From Trileptium ribeirensis (taxonomy: Eukaryota > Nematoda > Enoplea > Enoplida > Thoracostomopsidae): a DNA stretch of 13,611 nucleotides. The first letter of the stretch is position 1, and the number at the start of each line of letters is the position of its first letter. The position numbers and the translations under genes are program-made. The notes beneath the pieces were generated by a model. That model had not been told where the DNA came from. It saw nothing but the letters and a program-made list of their open reading frames with translations, and did no database searches. Location of the stretch: NCBI GenBank assembly GCA_030248225.1, contig JASANE010012054.1, positions 1 to 13,611 of the forward strand. Reading direction: 5' to 3'. This document shows positions 1 to 8,669 of this stretch, piece by piece.

Positions 1-680
1 CGGTAACCTGTTTCTGTTCGGTAAAAGACTTTTTACAATAATTGTGCCAGCGAATGGATATGTACCATAGCGAATAGAAATGAAACACAGAGAATAGAGT
101 TATGGATGAAAATATAATCGAAATAGCAAAATAGGATTATTGATGGACGTGGGTTAAGTTTACCGTCGCAATAGAGAATAGAATTATCAGTACGATGGAT
201 AACCAAAAAGATCCAATGCTTAAAAGTATAACAGTAGCAGGAGTTATTGTTTTGTGTCATGTTCCTGTGAAAACATAAAATGGAACATTATTGGAATCGT
301 TCTATGCACTTTAGTGCCTTCAGCTTTGTACTTCGACATTCCCGGCGTGAGGGAATGCAAATGCTGGGATTTATGCTTGAGGTCAGGGGTAGGTCGGATT
401 GCAATTGAAATTCTCATGTGGGATTTGACAATTTAAAAGTTCAAATTTTTTTCTATTTTGGACAATCGTTAGCTTGAAAATCGGCACATAATGCTCATTC
501 ATAAAATACTTATAAAAATGTGGTGCACCAAAAACTCTCCAGGCCTTATGAAGCACCTAGTAGTTTGTTATATGTTGGACCAATGTCAGTAAACATTTCT
601 GCGTATATATCAGTTTGTCCGCATATTTAGATTTTTAGTTCGGGTATAATTTTGTAATGCTATCAAAAAATATCACTTAC
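1..680. other. Intron or flank with no recognised feature
   Basis: AT-rich sequence downstream of the last visible collagen exon. Short open frames at 33-260 (minus) and 254-436 (plus) have no recognisable domain and no glycine periodicity, and look like chance frames. No clear inverted or tandem repeat was seen. Confidence 0.6.
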
Positions 681-716
681 AACATTTCCAGGTTCTCCTG
701 GAGCACCGGTTTTACC
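681..716 (-). CDS. Collagen triple-helix exon, 36 bp, 12 residues
   Basis: The minus strand reads acceptor TTTTAG, then GGT AAA ACC through AAT GTT, then donor GTAAGTGA. The translation is GKTGAPGEPGNV, four intact Gly-X-Y triplets. It is the most downstream exon visible and ends in phase 0, so the gene continues to the left of the window; the 680 bp that follow hold no further exon that I can recognise. The splice sites are among the strongest in the window. Together with the other five exons it completes 29 uninterrupted triplets. Confidence 0.92.
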
Positions 717-798
717 CTAAAACACGCGTAACAACTTTTTTTAACTGACAGTATTACACTGAAACTAAAGAATATGCAATAAAACGTTTCAATAAGAC

Positions 799-1045
799 AA
801 TTTATCCATACATGCTCAAGGTCTGATGTTTCAGGAGGTAGCCGAGTATTCGGTGAGAAGGCCTTCGACCTCCCTGTTGTCAGCCGGTCAGCGGGGTATG
901 AGGAGCGTGCGACGCCTTTGGTGCCTATGGGTTCGGCGCCTACGGTGCCTCTGGAGGACCTGTTGCGGCAAGGGTGGCGTTTTGCACTGAGGCGTGGTTC
1001 GAGCCTCAGGTCTCAGATAACTCCCTCTTGCCCCTACTAGCAGGA
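799..1045 (+). mobile_element. SINE-like dispersed repeat, copy 1 (GC-rich)
   Basis: A sharp GC-rich block in an AT-rich intron. Its head, from TACATGCTCAAGGT at 809, is repeated at 9586 with clear but imperfect similarity. The sequence GGTAGCCGAGT at 837 resembles the A box of leucine/serine-type tRNAs, and GGCCTTCGACCTCC at 860-873 resembles a B box (GGTTCGANNCC), though the boxes are closer together than in a tRNA. A second B-box-like word, GGTTCGAGCC, is at 996-1005. The tail includes an imperfect direct repeat around 920-955 (GCCTTTGGTGCCT and GCCTACGGTGCCT). The block lacks stops in more than one frame, as expected of GC-rich DNA; no start or recognised domain supports a protein. A tRNA-derived SINE is the best guess; the 3' boundary is uncertain. 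Confidence 0.4.
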
Positions 1046-1184
1046 ATTTAACCCTAAACAGTTCCTACAACTTAGTAAGTTCGTTGACCGTTCTGGCCGA
1101 CAGAATGACATACCGACTATTGCTCTGAAACAGTACTCGCTGATTCTTATTAAGCGATGGTTACATCATAGTAAAGGTAGATAA

Positions 1185-1390
1185 CGGCCTAATTTTTAGG
1201 CTAGGCCTTTTTTCGCCTATAATGTCATCGACCTCAGTCCGGTCTGGCCCGGCCCGAAATTTGAGAGAGCTGGCCCGAAGTCCTGCCTGCGCCCGAGTAA
1301 AAACTGAGCATACCCGGTTCGATAGAAAAGTGAGCAGGCTGGGTCTGGCCTATTCAATTTGCACTGCTGTCACAACGTTACCAATCGTTA
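1185..1390. repeat. GC-rich patch with CTGGCCCGAA repeats, unclassified
   Basis: A GC-rich patch in AT-rich intron. CTGGCCCG occurs near 1244 and 1270, followed by CTGGGTCTGGCC near 1338. At its left edge the word GCCTAATTTTTAGGC forms a 5-bp stem, followed by six T. The word CCCGGTTCGATA near 1315 recalls a tRNA B box but has no partner A box. An 86-codon open frame at 1222-1482 crosses the patch and has no recognised domain. Probably a transposon remnant; no clear terminal repeats. Confidence 0.3.
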
Positions 1391-1813
1391 TGTCGACTGA
1401 CGCATGGCTTCTCATAAATCGATTCACTAGTCACCAAATAACATCAATCAACAACAATTGTAAAACTGGAATAGTTGTATGAAACCCTTTAGGAGATGCC
1501 CTTAATACTCATTAACCCAAAAGTGGTATTTTAGCAAAATAACTTAGCTAGATTTGGTATTTATAGCGTAAAAAATTTTGGTATAGAAATGATGTTTAAA
1601 AAGTGTATGTACAACTGAGCTTCGAATATTAGTTTAATCAAGAGTGCATAAGGGCAGAGCATGACACGTCCCTATCGTTTATAATGCAAGTCGTGTTTGG
1701 TGACACAGGCGTTTATGGCTGTACTGCCTCCCTCATTTCTGTGGGGGTCATGATGTACGAATCTCTTCGTTTTGTGTTGGCATAGCTTGGAATCCACTCG
1801 TTTTTTGGGGCGC
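1391..1813. other. Intron sequence with no recognised feature
   Basis: AT-rich to mixed sequence between the GC-rich patch and the tiny inverted-repeat element. I see no exon with glycine periodicity, no clear repeat and no RNA gene. Confidence 0.55.
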
Positions 1814-1880
1814 TAAGTCGGACCCCAGTTTTGAAAGCGAAGGTCCGACTACCCACCTCCCGCAGAAAATGTCCGACCTA
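1814..1880. mobile_element. Tiny inverted-repeat element, TAGGTCGGAC family, copy 1
   Basis: The segment begins TAAGTCGGACC and ends GTCCGACCTA, an inverted repeat bounded by TA. An inner copy, GGTCCGACTA at 1842-1851, pairs with the left end in a perfect 9-bp stem (AGTCGGACC with GGTCCGACT). The same termini appear at 4113-4206. TA boundaries are what Tc1/mariner-type insertions leave; no transposase is present, so the superfamily is a guess. The minus-strand open frame at 1748-2014 overlaps this element and looks spurious. Confidence 0.4.
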
Positions 1881-2025
1881 TCCCCTACCCCCACGAATTG
1901 CGAATTGTGGAGAGCCTCTGCATAATCATCCACAGAAATGACAGGGTTAGGTAGAAAATCCCGTGTCATGAAACGCGGGCTAACATTACAGCGCGGGGAA
2001 GTGTCACTATGCACTCTGGTGTAAC

Positions 2026-2355
2026 GTATGTTGTTAAGGTCAAAGATTTTTTAAAATTTTGCTGAAATTTTAGAATTCAATATGTATCGTACTTGCTGCG
2101 ACTGCCTGGGACAACGTAGGGTACAGTTTCTATACTGATTAATGGTATAAACGCAGCATTTTAGAATTCAGCTACATTGGAACTTACCCTCTAAGACAAA
2201 TCTAACGTATATGAAGGTCAAATATTTAAAAAATGTTTAAAATGTTAGAAATCAATATCATATTACTATCAATATTAACGCATGGAATAGTTTTTTAATT
2301 TTGTTTAATGGTATAAATGTTGCATTTTGGAATACATACATTGGAACGTTGAAAT
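2026..2355. repeat. Diverged tandem duplication, about 165-180 bp per copy
   Basis: Copy A (about 2026-2198) and copy B (about 2206-2355) share, in the same order, AACGTAT, AAGGTCAAA, an AT-rich run with TTAGAA(T)TCAATAT, TTAATGGTATAAA, GCATTTT(A/G)GAAT and ACATTGGAAC. The distance between matched words falls from 178 bp at the left (AAGGTCA at 2036 and 2214) to 166 bp further right (AATGGTATAA at 2141 and 2307), so indels have accumulated. The copies differ at many positions, which implies an old duplication. No coding content is seen. Confidence 0.7.
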
Positions 2356-3385
2356 ATAACCATATCGATGCTTTGTTGAGCTTAGGAATATCACTAAATA
2401 AGCTAATCAATTCATTCATACAATAATCACTTCAAGTGCAGCAGAAACAGTCGAATAGGTGCTTAATGTAACTAACTGCATTTACCGGTATGGTTATTTC
2501 CGAATATACAATAAGTACACGGATTTTGGACACAGAAGGGTTTTCAGCCTTTTATTCCATATCGAAATTTTGAAGATTGGAGTTATCTCATGAGCGGGAA
2601 GGAAATATCATCAATTACCAATTCCTGTGTCATAATTGTAATTCCCAATTTTCAATCCTGGAAAGCAATACGGCACCTTTTTTTAGTTTATAAAAATTTT
2701 TAACATAAATTCAGAAATTTTGCAGTACCTAGTACAGTTTTATATGGTAACGGTCGGGTTTTATAACGTAAATCTGGTAATGCAGTGTTCACCGAAAAAT
2801 GTGTTCAGTAGCTGCAGCGCGTATCAACATAATTATATATACATCACTTTTGTCAGTCGTATTGCTTAATATTTATACGAAATTTGCGAAATCACTCGTT
2901 CTATTGCATGATTTTTGCAGGAAGATTCATGGTTATAGATTTCAAGTCGTTAAGTGCCGCATGTAGCCTGATTTTTACTACAAAATTTGCAACAATTAAT
3001 CGCACGTACCTAGTACAAAGTAGGTGATGCAGTCATTTGGATGTTGGGTATGTCATTCCAACGCAACATTCATATGACATTCATATTACATTATGGTCCA
3101 GCGTAATTATATGCCTACCGGGTAGTGTGGCTACGGAAACTTATTTTTTTGCACCGTACTGTCCTATTTGAATTCGACAAAATTGCGCATGAGATATCGC
3201 TTCAGATCAGATCGGAAAAATGTAAACTCAAGGGGGTTTAGTAGCAAATTGATCGTAAAATTATAGAAATTTAAATTAAAAAAATTAAAATAGTATCGAA
3301 TTGTTCGTAAAGCAGTGAACAACACTATAAATGGTAAAGTTATAGCATTTGATGAAAATAAGCTTGGTGTTTTAACACAACTTAC
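2356..3385. other. Intron sequence with no recognised feature
   Basis: AT-rich intron between the tandem duplication and the 18-bp exon. I searched the minus strand for Gly-X-Y segments flanked by splice sites and found none. No inverted or tandem repeat stands out. Confidence 0.55.
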
Positions 3386-3403
3386 GTCAGCTCCTGGGAG
3401 ACC
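3386..3403 (-). CDS. Collagen micro-exon, 18 bp, 6 residues
   Basis: The minus strand reads acceptor ATTTTAG, then GGT CTC CCA GGA GCT GAC, then donor GTAAGTTG. It encodes GLPGAD, exactly two Gly-X-Y triplets. Both splice sites are close to consensus and the phase matches the exons on either side, so an 18-bp exon is credible although it is at the small end for any gene. Its inclusion or skipping would add or remove two triplets without breaking the helix. On its own the segment would be too short to trust; the call rests on the matching register of the neighbouring exons. Confidence 0.8.
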
Positions 3404-3604
3404 CTAAAATCAAATTAATTCCAATCATAGTATTTACATTTTTAAAAGAATCATAGAAAATTTAAAATTTTTGTTATTCTCAATCAGATGAGCCACCGGA
3501 AAGAAAACTATTCAAACGTCCTTCTGACATGAAGCATTAACGCCACGAAGAACAAAACTATTATGCCGAAAGCTATTTGCTAAGATTAATTAATACACAT
3601 TTAC

Positions 3605-3630
3605 CAGGTGGAACGCACGGCTTGGCAAAC
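3605..3630 (-). pseudogene. Exon-like segment between collagen exons, out of register
   Basis: On the minus strand a good acceptor (TGATTTCAG) and a good donor (GTAAATG) bracket 26 bp. The exon before it ends in phase 0 and the exon after it starts in phase 0, so 26 bp would break the frame. Counting the G of the acceptor AG gives 27 bp starting GGT TTG CCA (Gly-Leu-Pro), the usual exon start and a 9-bp multiple, but the remaining six residues (SRAFHL) have no glycine at the required positions. Another frame contains VPPGK. It could be a decayed duplicate of a collagen exon, an exon hit by sequencing errors, a collagen interruption, or a chance splice-site pair. Evidence that it is expressed is lacking. 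Confidence 0.25.
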
Positions 3631-3631
3631 C

Positions 3632-4112
3632 TGAAATCAGGGGGTTAATTAGTTATTATGATTGTAGGTCGCATGTCAGTGAGCGTGCAGTCTCCAGAAA
3701 TTACTCTATAAAACCGTGTAAGCGACACGGGTTGGAGTTGTAACGTCACAACTACGCTAGCATAATCATAAAACGTTTGGAGGGCTTTGGGGTACAGTTT
3801 AATTAAGCTAGTGTTGTCAGCTTGAAGCTCGGGTTCGGTTCCGAAAAGGGTCCATCGTAAAATTCCTGATGGGTTTCTTCATTTGGTCCGCCTGACGTGA
3901 TGCACTGCCTATCGCTGAAGACTCACAATTGAGGCACAAAAGCTTACCAAAATAAAAAAAAATATATAAAGCTATCGAAACTGTAATACATCTTTAAAAA
4001 TGAAATGATTATTCACCCAAAAATCCTGTGAATTTGAGCAAGTGCCACAGCAATAATTAGCTTGGATAACCAAATAGCTGCAAAACGAAGCATCAAATTT
4101 CTGAGTGTACTG
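3632..4112. other. Intron sequence with no recognised feature
   Basis: Mostly AT-rich intron between the exon-like segment and the tiny inverted-repeat element. No Gly-X-Y segment with splice sites, RNA gene or clear repeat was seen. Confidence 0.55.
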
Positions 4113-4206
4113 TAGGTCGGACCCCCGCCACAGCTTTTAGGGGTGGGTTTATAAGCAGCTACCGGTTCAACTGACCCCGCCACCAAACTGGTGGAGGTCC
4201 GGCCTA
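4113..4206. mobile_element. Tiny inverted-repeat element, TAGGTCGGAC family, copy 2
   Basis: The element starts TAGGTCGGACCCCCGCCA and ends with GGTGGAGGTCCGGCCTA, whose reverse complement matches the start with a few mismatches. TA is present at both outer edges, as in a TA target duplication. At 94 bp it is far too short to encode anything and would be a miniature non-autonomous element. Its ends match those of 1814-1880 while the middles differ, which argues for a mobile family rather than a local duplication. Confidence 0.5.
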
Positions 4207-4663
4207 CCCCCCAAACACCCAGTCCGTCTGTAGCTAATGCGCTTTATCAGTCAATTGTTGAGTGTGGTCTTGCTTAAATTCTACATATATGGATCTAGGC
4301 CATATGAACGTTGAAGAAATAAAACCGCATACTGTTAATAAAAATGCAAGACGACAGGGTGTGCTTGACACTGTTGAGATTGGGCAACATTCCGAGCTAC
4401 CTACCTTTGAAAAATATTTATATAAAACATAGATGTGTCTAATACACCATGTTGTTGACAGTGTGCCTGATACTGTGTGGTGTACATAGGTTGCAAACAT
4501 TGGGGACATTATAACGTGTACACCGCATTACCTGGCCAACATGTTTTTGGTATTTTGGTACTTATTTTTTATATTGTAATCAATAAATTTGCTGCGACAT
4601 ATCGCTACAGCGTCGTGAGACAGTAGAAATTATTAAATTGTAATATATATAATGTGGACTTAC
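4207..4663. other. Intron sequence with no recognised feature
   Basis: A 91-codon minus-strand open frame at 4234-4509 lies here. It has no glycine periodicity, no recognised domain and no link to the exon phases, so I treat it as a chance frame. Nothing else stands out. Confidence 0.5.
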
Positions 4664-4726
4664 TATCGCTCCGGATCGGCCTTCGGTTCCTTGCGGTCCC
4701 GGAAATCCTGGCTTTCCTCTGTCACC
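4664..4726 (-). CDS. Collagen triple-helix exon, 63 bp, 21 residues
   Basis: The minus strand reads acceptor ATTTTAG, then GGT GAC AGA through GGA GCG ATA, then the strong donor GTAAGTCC. Seven perfect Gly-X-Y triplets are encoded, starting GDRGKPGFPG and ending GRSGAI. The basic residues (three Arg, one Lys) contrast with the acidic exon at 8670-8705; alternating charge along a collagen chain is typical and helps lateral packing of helices. Like the three exons upstream it opens with Gly-Asp. It ends in phase 0, so the next exon should begin with a whole glycine codon. The 18-bp exon at 3386-3403 fits this and the exon-like segment at 3605-3630 does not. Confidence 0.93.
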
Positions 4727-5125
4727 CTAAAATATATAAATAGCTACTGAACACAGACTTTGCGTACGAGATGAAGCCGACACGACAAAGCATGGGATTT
4801 GTTTTAGCTCGAAGTACTCAGAGCGGTTTCAAGCTATTTGTGATTTTTTACTCAGATTCTTCCTTAAATTTTGTCATTTTTTCGTTCAATTTTTTGTTCG
4901 TTCTAGTTTAACTATTATAATTTAGTGCTTGCTATTCAATTAAGCACATAATCTGTGCTTATGGACTGGATTAAATAATGAAGGAAAAAGGAAACTCTGG
5001 AGTTGTACCATTCTTTAAATTAAATATTCAATTTTATTGCTATATAGTATGAGCCGACTATGTACTCATACGTTAGCCATAGGTAGTGCATCCCACACAC
5101 ATAGTGCTATGTAGTCGGGTTACTC
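4727..5125. other. Intron sequence with no recognised feature
   Basis: AT-rich intron between the 63-bp exon and the TA-flanked MITE. No exon, RNA gene or clear repeat was seen. Confidence 0.55.
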
Positions 5126-5377
5126 TACACTGAATATAAGTGCTCATGAAATTTAAAAGAATTTTCTTTGATTTTGCGCCGCCAGATATTCTTTTAAAAT
5201 TCAAAGAAATTTCTTGAAATTTAAAAGAATTATTTTTGAAAATTTAAAGATGTGTAATTCTTTAAACGATAATTTCTTTGAAAATTCAAGAAATATTCTT
5301 TGAATTTTAAAAGAATATCTGGGGTGCAAAACTCAAAGAAACTTCTTTTAAATTTCATGGTAAGTATTTTCATTGTA
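5126..5377. mobile_element. TA-flanked MITE, about 252 bp
   Basis: The left end TACACTGAATATAAGTG and the reverse complement of the right end TACAATGAAAATACTTA begin long imperfect terminal repeats. Both then continue with CATGAAATTTAAAAGAA and CAGATATTCTTTTAAAATTC, so the arms pair over nearly the whole element. TA lies at both outer edges (5126-5127 and 5376-5377), as expected of Tc1/mariner-like target duplications. The interior is very AT-rich and has no transposase frame. The arms differ by point changes and small gaps, so the copy is not fresh. On the RNA of the host gene it would fold into a long imperfect hairpin. Confidence 0.7.
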
Positions 5378-5787
5378 GACTGCAAAACGATATAGCACCA
5401 GCCCGAAAGCCCAGATTCTTAAGGCACTTGTGACTTTATAGTGCCCCGGTAAATATATTTAAAAACAAAAAATTATGTTCTGAAACACCTATAATTAATT
5501 AAGATGGTGATGTGGTAGTAAACGCTTTAACAAACAGACGTTTGGCGTTTTTAGTTCTGAACTGAATTTAAGTCATTGTTTTCTTTGTGGTTATGATCAT
5601 GAAGAAACACCGGTTTAAATAAGATATGGCAACTGGAGTTGAATGAAATACATAGTTAAATCCGTAGATAAACTGGGGTCGAAATTGATAAGTTTCTGTA
5701 GTAGAAAATCGTTCAACGTAAGGAAAAGTCAGTGTCCTGAAATATTTTATAAGCACAAATATTTTAAAATGTAAAGAAAAGTCATAC
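5378..5787. other. Intron sequence with no recognised feature
   Basis: AT-rich intron between the MITE and the 45-bp exon. The minus-strand open frame at 5568-5828 runs across the collagen exon in the wrong frame and is spurious. Confidence 0.55.
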
Positions 5788-5832
5788 CGGTTCACCAACA
5801 CGACCATCGGGTCCGTATGGCCCAACATCTCC
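5788..5832 (-). CDS. Collagen triple-helix exon, 45 bp, 15 residues
   Basis: The minus strand reads acceptor ATTTTAG, then GGA GAT GTT through GAA CCG, then donor GTATGAC, which is weaker than the GTAAG donors of most other exons here. The translation is GDVGPYGPDGRVGEP, five intact Gly-X-Y triplets. A 45-bp exon is one of the commonest sizes in animal fibrillar collagen genes. Phase 0 at both ends joins it to the 36-bp exon upstream and the 63-bp exon downstream without breaking the repeat. It has both acidic (Asp, Glu) and basic (Arg) residues at X and Y positions. The unrelated open frames that overlap this segment or begin just beside it are chance frames. Confidence 0.92.
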
Positions 5833-5937
5833 CTAAAATATCACTTTATAACAGAGATGACAGCAAAATGTGGAACAAGTTACTTCATCCTCAGCGTATT
5901 AGTTGCATTGATTTGGTTGTTTATGAGCAATTGTTTC

Positions 5938-6510
5938 TTATGCATCATTTACGGTAAGATGCGTGTGCATGGACCTAATTATATCACGCGTTCAAATGGA
6001 CTCGCTAAGTATGTCACGCAGACAGTCCAGCTCGTCTGTATAAAAATTTTGAATACCCTAGCTAGGCTATGATTTTGTCATTGACGGTCAAACCGGACTG
6101 TGTTTATGTCACGAAGCGTTCAGCTGAGCCCCTCTTATTTAGTCCACGAACATTATGTTTTAGTATAAGTATCTAAATAATGCCTCAACGGCTGCATACT
6201 GCGTAAAACGTTGATTGTATATATGAAAAACAAATAAATTTACAATAAGTGTGAAAATGAAATTAGAACAAAATGTTATTGCACATAGCACAACACTAAA
6301 TAAAATTTTTTTTCGACCGACAGTTCAACCGCACGCTTCGTTTATCACGCAAAGCCTAGCCAAACTCTCTGTGTGTCACATTAAGACTAGCGAAGCCATC
6401 AAAATGTACGATAGTAGTCCAGCTAAGCTATAGTTCACCCGAACTAGTTGAGTTGGACGCGTGACATAATTTGGCCCTGGCGCACGCATCTTATCGTAAA
6501 TGATGCATTA
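5938..6510. mobile_element. TTA-flanked MITE, about 573 bp, PIF/Harbinger-like
   Basis: The left end TGCATCATTTACGGTAAGAT (5941) and the reverse complement of the right end TGCATCATTTACGATAAGAT (6507) match at 19 of 20 positions, and similarity continues through ATGCGTG to TCACGCG. TTA sits outside each end (5938-5940 and 6508-6510), which fits the 3-bp target duplication of PIF/Harbinger elements. TCACG words recur in the subterminal regions near 5984, 6014, 6110 and 6345, with the reverse complement CGTGA near 6460; such repeats often serve as transposase-binding sites, which is inference here. The short open frames inside it are not transposase-like. Non-autonomous. Confidence 0.72.
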
Positions 6511-6968
6511 TGTCCAATGTCATCGAATCTCTTCTACCTACAAAGCGTTTGTACCTTTGTAGATTCATTGATTTTTTTATATAAATCAGGTTGTTATTAC
6601 ACATTGATTTTTTCGCTACGTTCGATGTTCGTTACGATATCAAATTTGTGGATGATTTTTTGTAATAGATTTGTGTCGTTCAATTTTGTCTGAATTAAAC
6701 TCCGTCTGTGTATTGCTAATAATCGGCGCTCCATTGGAAAGTATTGGTGAATGACTTATCGAATTTTTTGCAGTTAATACTCGCAGCTAACTAACATTTT
6801 ACTTATTAACCATGTTTTCAGAATGATTTTTATGATTTTTTGATTTCATATAATAGTTTAAACGATCTGGTCGTCATGAGTAAGCAACTTGCTCTCGCTA
6901 ACATGTCACTCTTGGCTTAATGGCTCACTGTTTATGCCCATGACTGTGTGTTTCCATGACTTCACTAC
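6511..6968. other. Intron sequence with no recognised feature
   Basis: AT-rich intron with T runs, between the TTA-flanked MITE and the 53-bp minisatellite. The plus-strand open frame at 6448-6693 begins inside the MITE and has no recognised domain. Confidence 0.5.
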
Positions 6969-8008
6969 AGGAGGAGTTGGCGGGTGCGCCTTATGTTTAC
7001 TATGAGGGGCCGTGGGCACGTCCGGAGGAGTCGGCGTGTGCGCCTTATGGTTACTACAGGGGCTGTGGTCACGTCTTGATGAGTCGCCGGGTGCGCCTCA
7101 TGTTTATTATAGGGGCCGTGGGGACGTCTGGAGGAGCCGGCGTGTGCGCCTTAAGTTTACTATGGGGGCCGTGGGTGCCTCTGGAAGAGTAGGCGAGTGC
7201 GTCTTATGCTTACTATAGGGGCCAAGGGCACGTATCGAAGAGTCGTCGTGTGCGCCCATAGGGGCCGTGGGCAGGTCTGGAAGACTAGGCGAGTGCGCCT
7301 CATGTTTACTGTATAGTCCGTGAGCACGTCTGGAAGAATCGAGGAGTTTGCCTTATGCTTTTATAGGGACCAAGGGCACGTATCGAAGAATCGGCGAATG
7401 CGCCTTATGTTTACTATAGCGGCCGTTGGCACGTCTGGAGGAGTAGGCGGGTACGCCTTATGTTTACTATAGAGGCCGTGGGCACATCTGGAAAAATCAG
7501 CGGGTGCGCCTTTTGTTTGCTATTAAGTCCGTTGGCCGTCTGGAGGAGTCGGGGAATGCGCCTTATGTTTATTATAGGGGCCATGGGCAGGTCTCGAGGA
7601 GTCGGAGGTGCGCCTTATATTTACTATGGGGCAGTAGGCACAGGAGTCGGCAGGTGCGCCTTATGTTTACTATGGGAGTCGTGGGCACGTCTGGAGAAGT
7701 CGGTGGGTGCGTCTTATATTTACTGTGGGAGTCGTGGGCACGTCTGGAGAATTCGGCGGGTCCGCCTTATGTTTTCTATAATGTCCGTGGGCACGTCTGG
7801 AGGAGTCGGCGAGTGCGGCTTGTGTTTACTATGGCCGTGGGCACTTCTGAAGGTGTCGTGGGGTGCGCCTTATGTTTACTATAGGGGCCGTCGGCACGTC
7901 TGGAGGAGTCGGCGAGTGCGCCTTGTGTTTACCGTGGGGGCCGTGGACACATCTGCAGGAGTCGGCGGGTGCGCCATATGTTTACTATAGGGCACCGTGG
8001 GCGCCTCT
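6969..8008. repeat. 53-bp GC-rich minisatellite, about 20 copies
   Basis: A tandem array with a period close to 53 bp: the word GCGCC and its variants recur at 6986, 7040, 7093 and 7146 and so on to about 7971. The plus-strand unit contains CGTGGGCACGTCTGGAGGAG, then TCGGCGGGTGCGCC, then TTATGTTTACTATAGGGG. Copies vary by point changes and small indels, and a shortened copy near 7250-7290 lacks the TTATGTTTAC part. Because 53 is not a multiple of 3, translation rotates through three frames, and the TATAG word supplies a stop every third unit unless mutated. This accounts for the overlapping open frames of 68-176 codons. It lies inside a collagen intron and is much more GC-rich than its surroundings. 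Confidence 0.93.
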
Positions 8009-8669
8009 TGTTTCATTGTATTTGAGTATCATACTTAGGTTGTGTGGAAAAGTTGCTTCCTGTTGCAGGTTGTCGCATTATACCTGTTCCAAAATCTTTC
8101 TGAAATAGTTATATACATTTGTATTACCGTTTTGCGTATTTTTGTCACAGTTGTCAGGCTGTAATATTGTCTTAACTTTTTATCAAATTATGCATTTGCA
8201 ATACTGCTCTGATCATTTGCTGTCATGAACATGTTTCACAGATCCGGCCGTTGGAGTCTGCATGCCAAACCAAAGTGGAATGCAGCAAACGTATCGGAAG
8301 TCGACTGACAACTAATGAAAGAAAACTTTCTCTAATTTTGATATTATTTGTTGCCGTCTAGTTATATATTGTTAAGACTACAAAGACTAAAACATATAGA
8401 TTCAACACAATTGTTTCTTGTATGGTAAAATTGTAAATTCAGATCGAAATCTTTAGCTTCACGTCTTCTTGGATTTCTGAGTCTGCATAACAATAGCCTT
8501 TTTTAAGATAGACAATTTTCCCGAATCTCACTAAGCACAATGGCTATACCAATGATATTCCGATTCAATTTGGATTGGTATACGCAGCCGTTTAATGGCG
8601 TCATTTGAAACTCAATATTCGTATGGATAGTTCGAGCCAAAATACTGGCCCAAAAACCCGTCGCCTTAC
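8009..8669. other. Intron sequence with no recognised feature
   Basis: AT-rich intron between the 53-bp array and the 36-bp exon. The only structure noticed is a small hairpin near 8524-8582, ATACCAAT with ATTGGTAT, 8 bp, probably chance. No exon was recognised. Confidence 0.5.

Noticed and set aside
996..1005. tRNA gene suggested by GGTTCGAGCC
   Set aside because: No cloverleaf could be drawn: matching acceptor and anticodon arms are missing.
900..1035. Gly/Ala/Tyr-rich reading (GAYGFGAYGASGG) on the plus strand
   Set aside because: It is stop-free with no start codon, other frames of the same GC-rich block are also open, and an imperfect direct repeat explains the periodic residues. No domain was recognised.
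1185..1212. Bacterial-style terminator (GCCTA stem followed by T run)
   Set aside because: The stem is only 5 bp and the setting is eukaryotic intron DNA with no gene ending there.
4234..4509. A 91-codon minus-strand open frame
   Set aside because: It has no recognised domain, no repeat, no splice context, and lies in an intron of the collagen gene.
7460..7990. A 176-codon plus-strand open frame and overlapping frames
   Set aside because: They lie entirely in the 53-bp minisatellite. The period is not a multiple of 3, several frames are open at once, and the frame ends depend on which copies have lost the TATAG stop.
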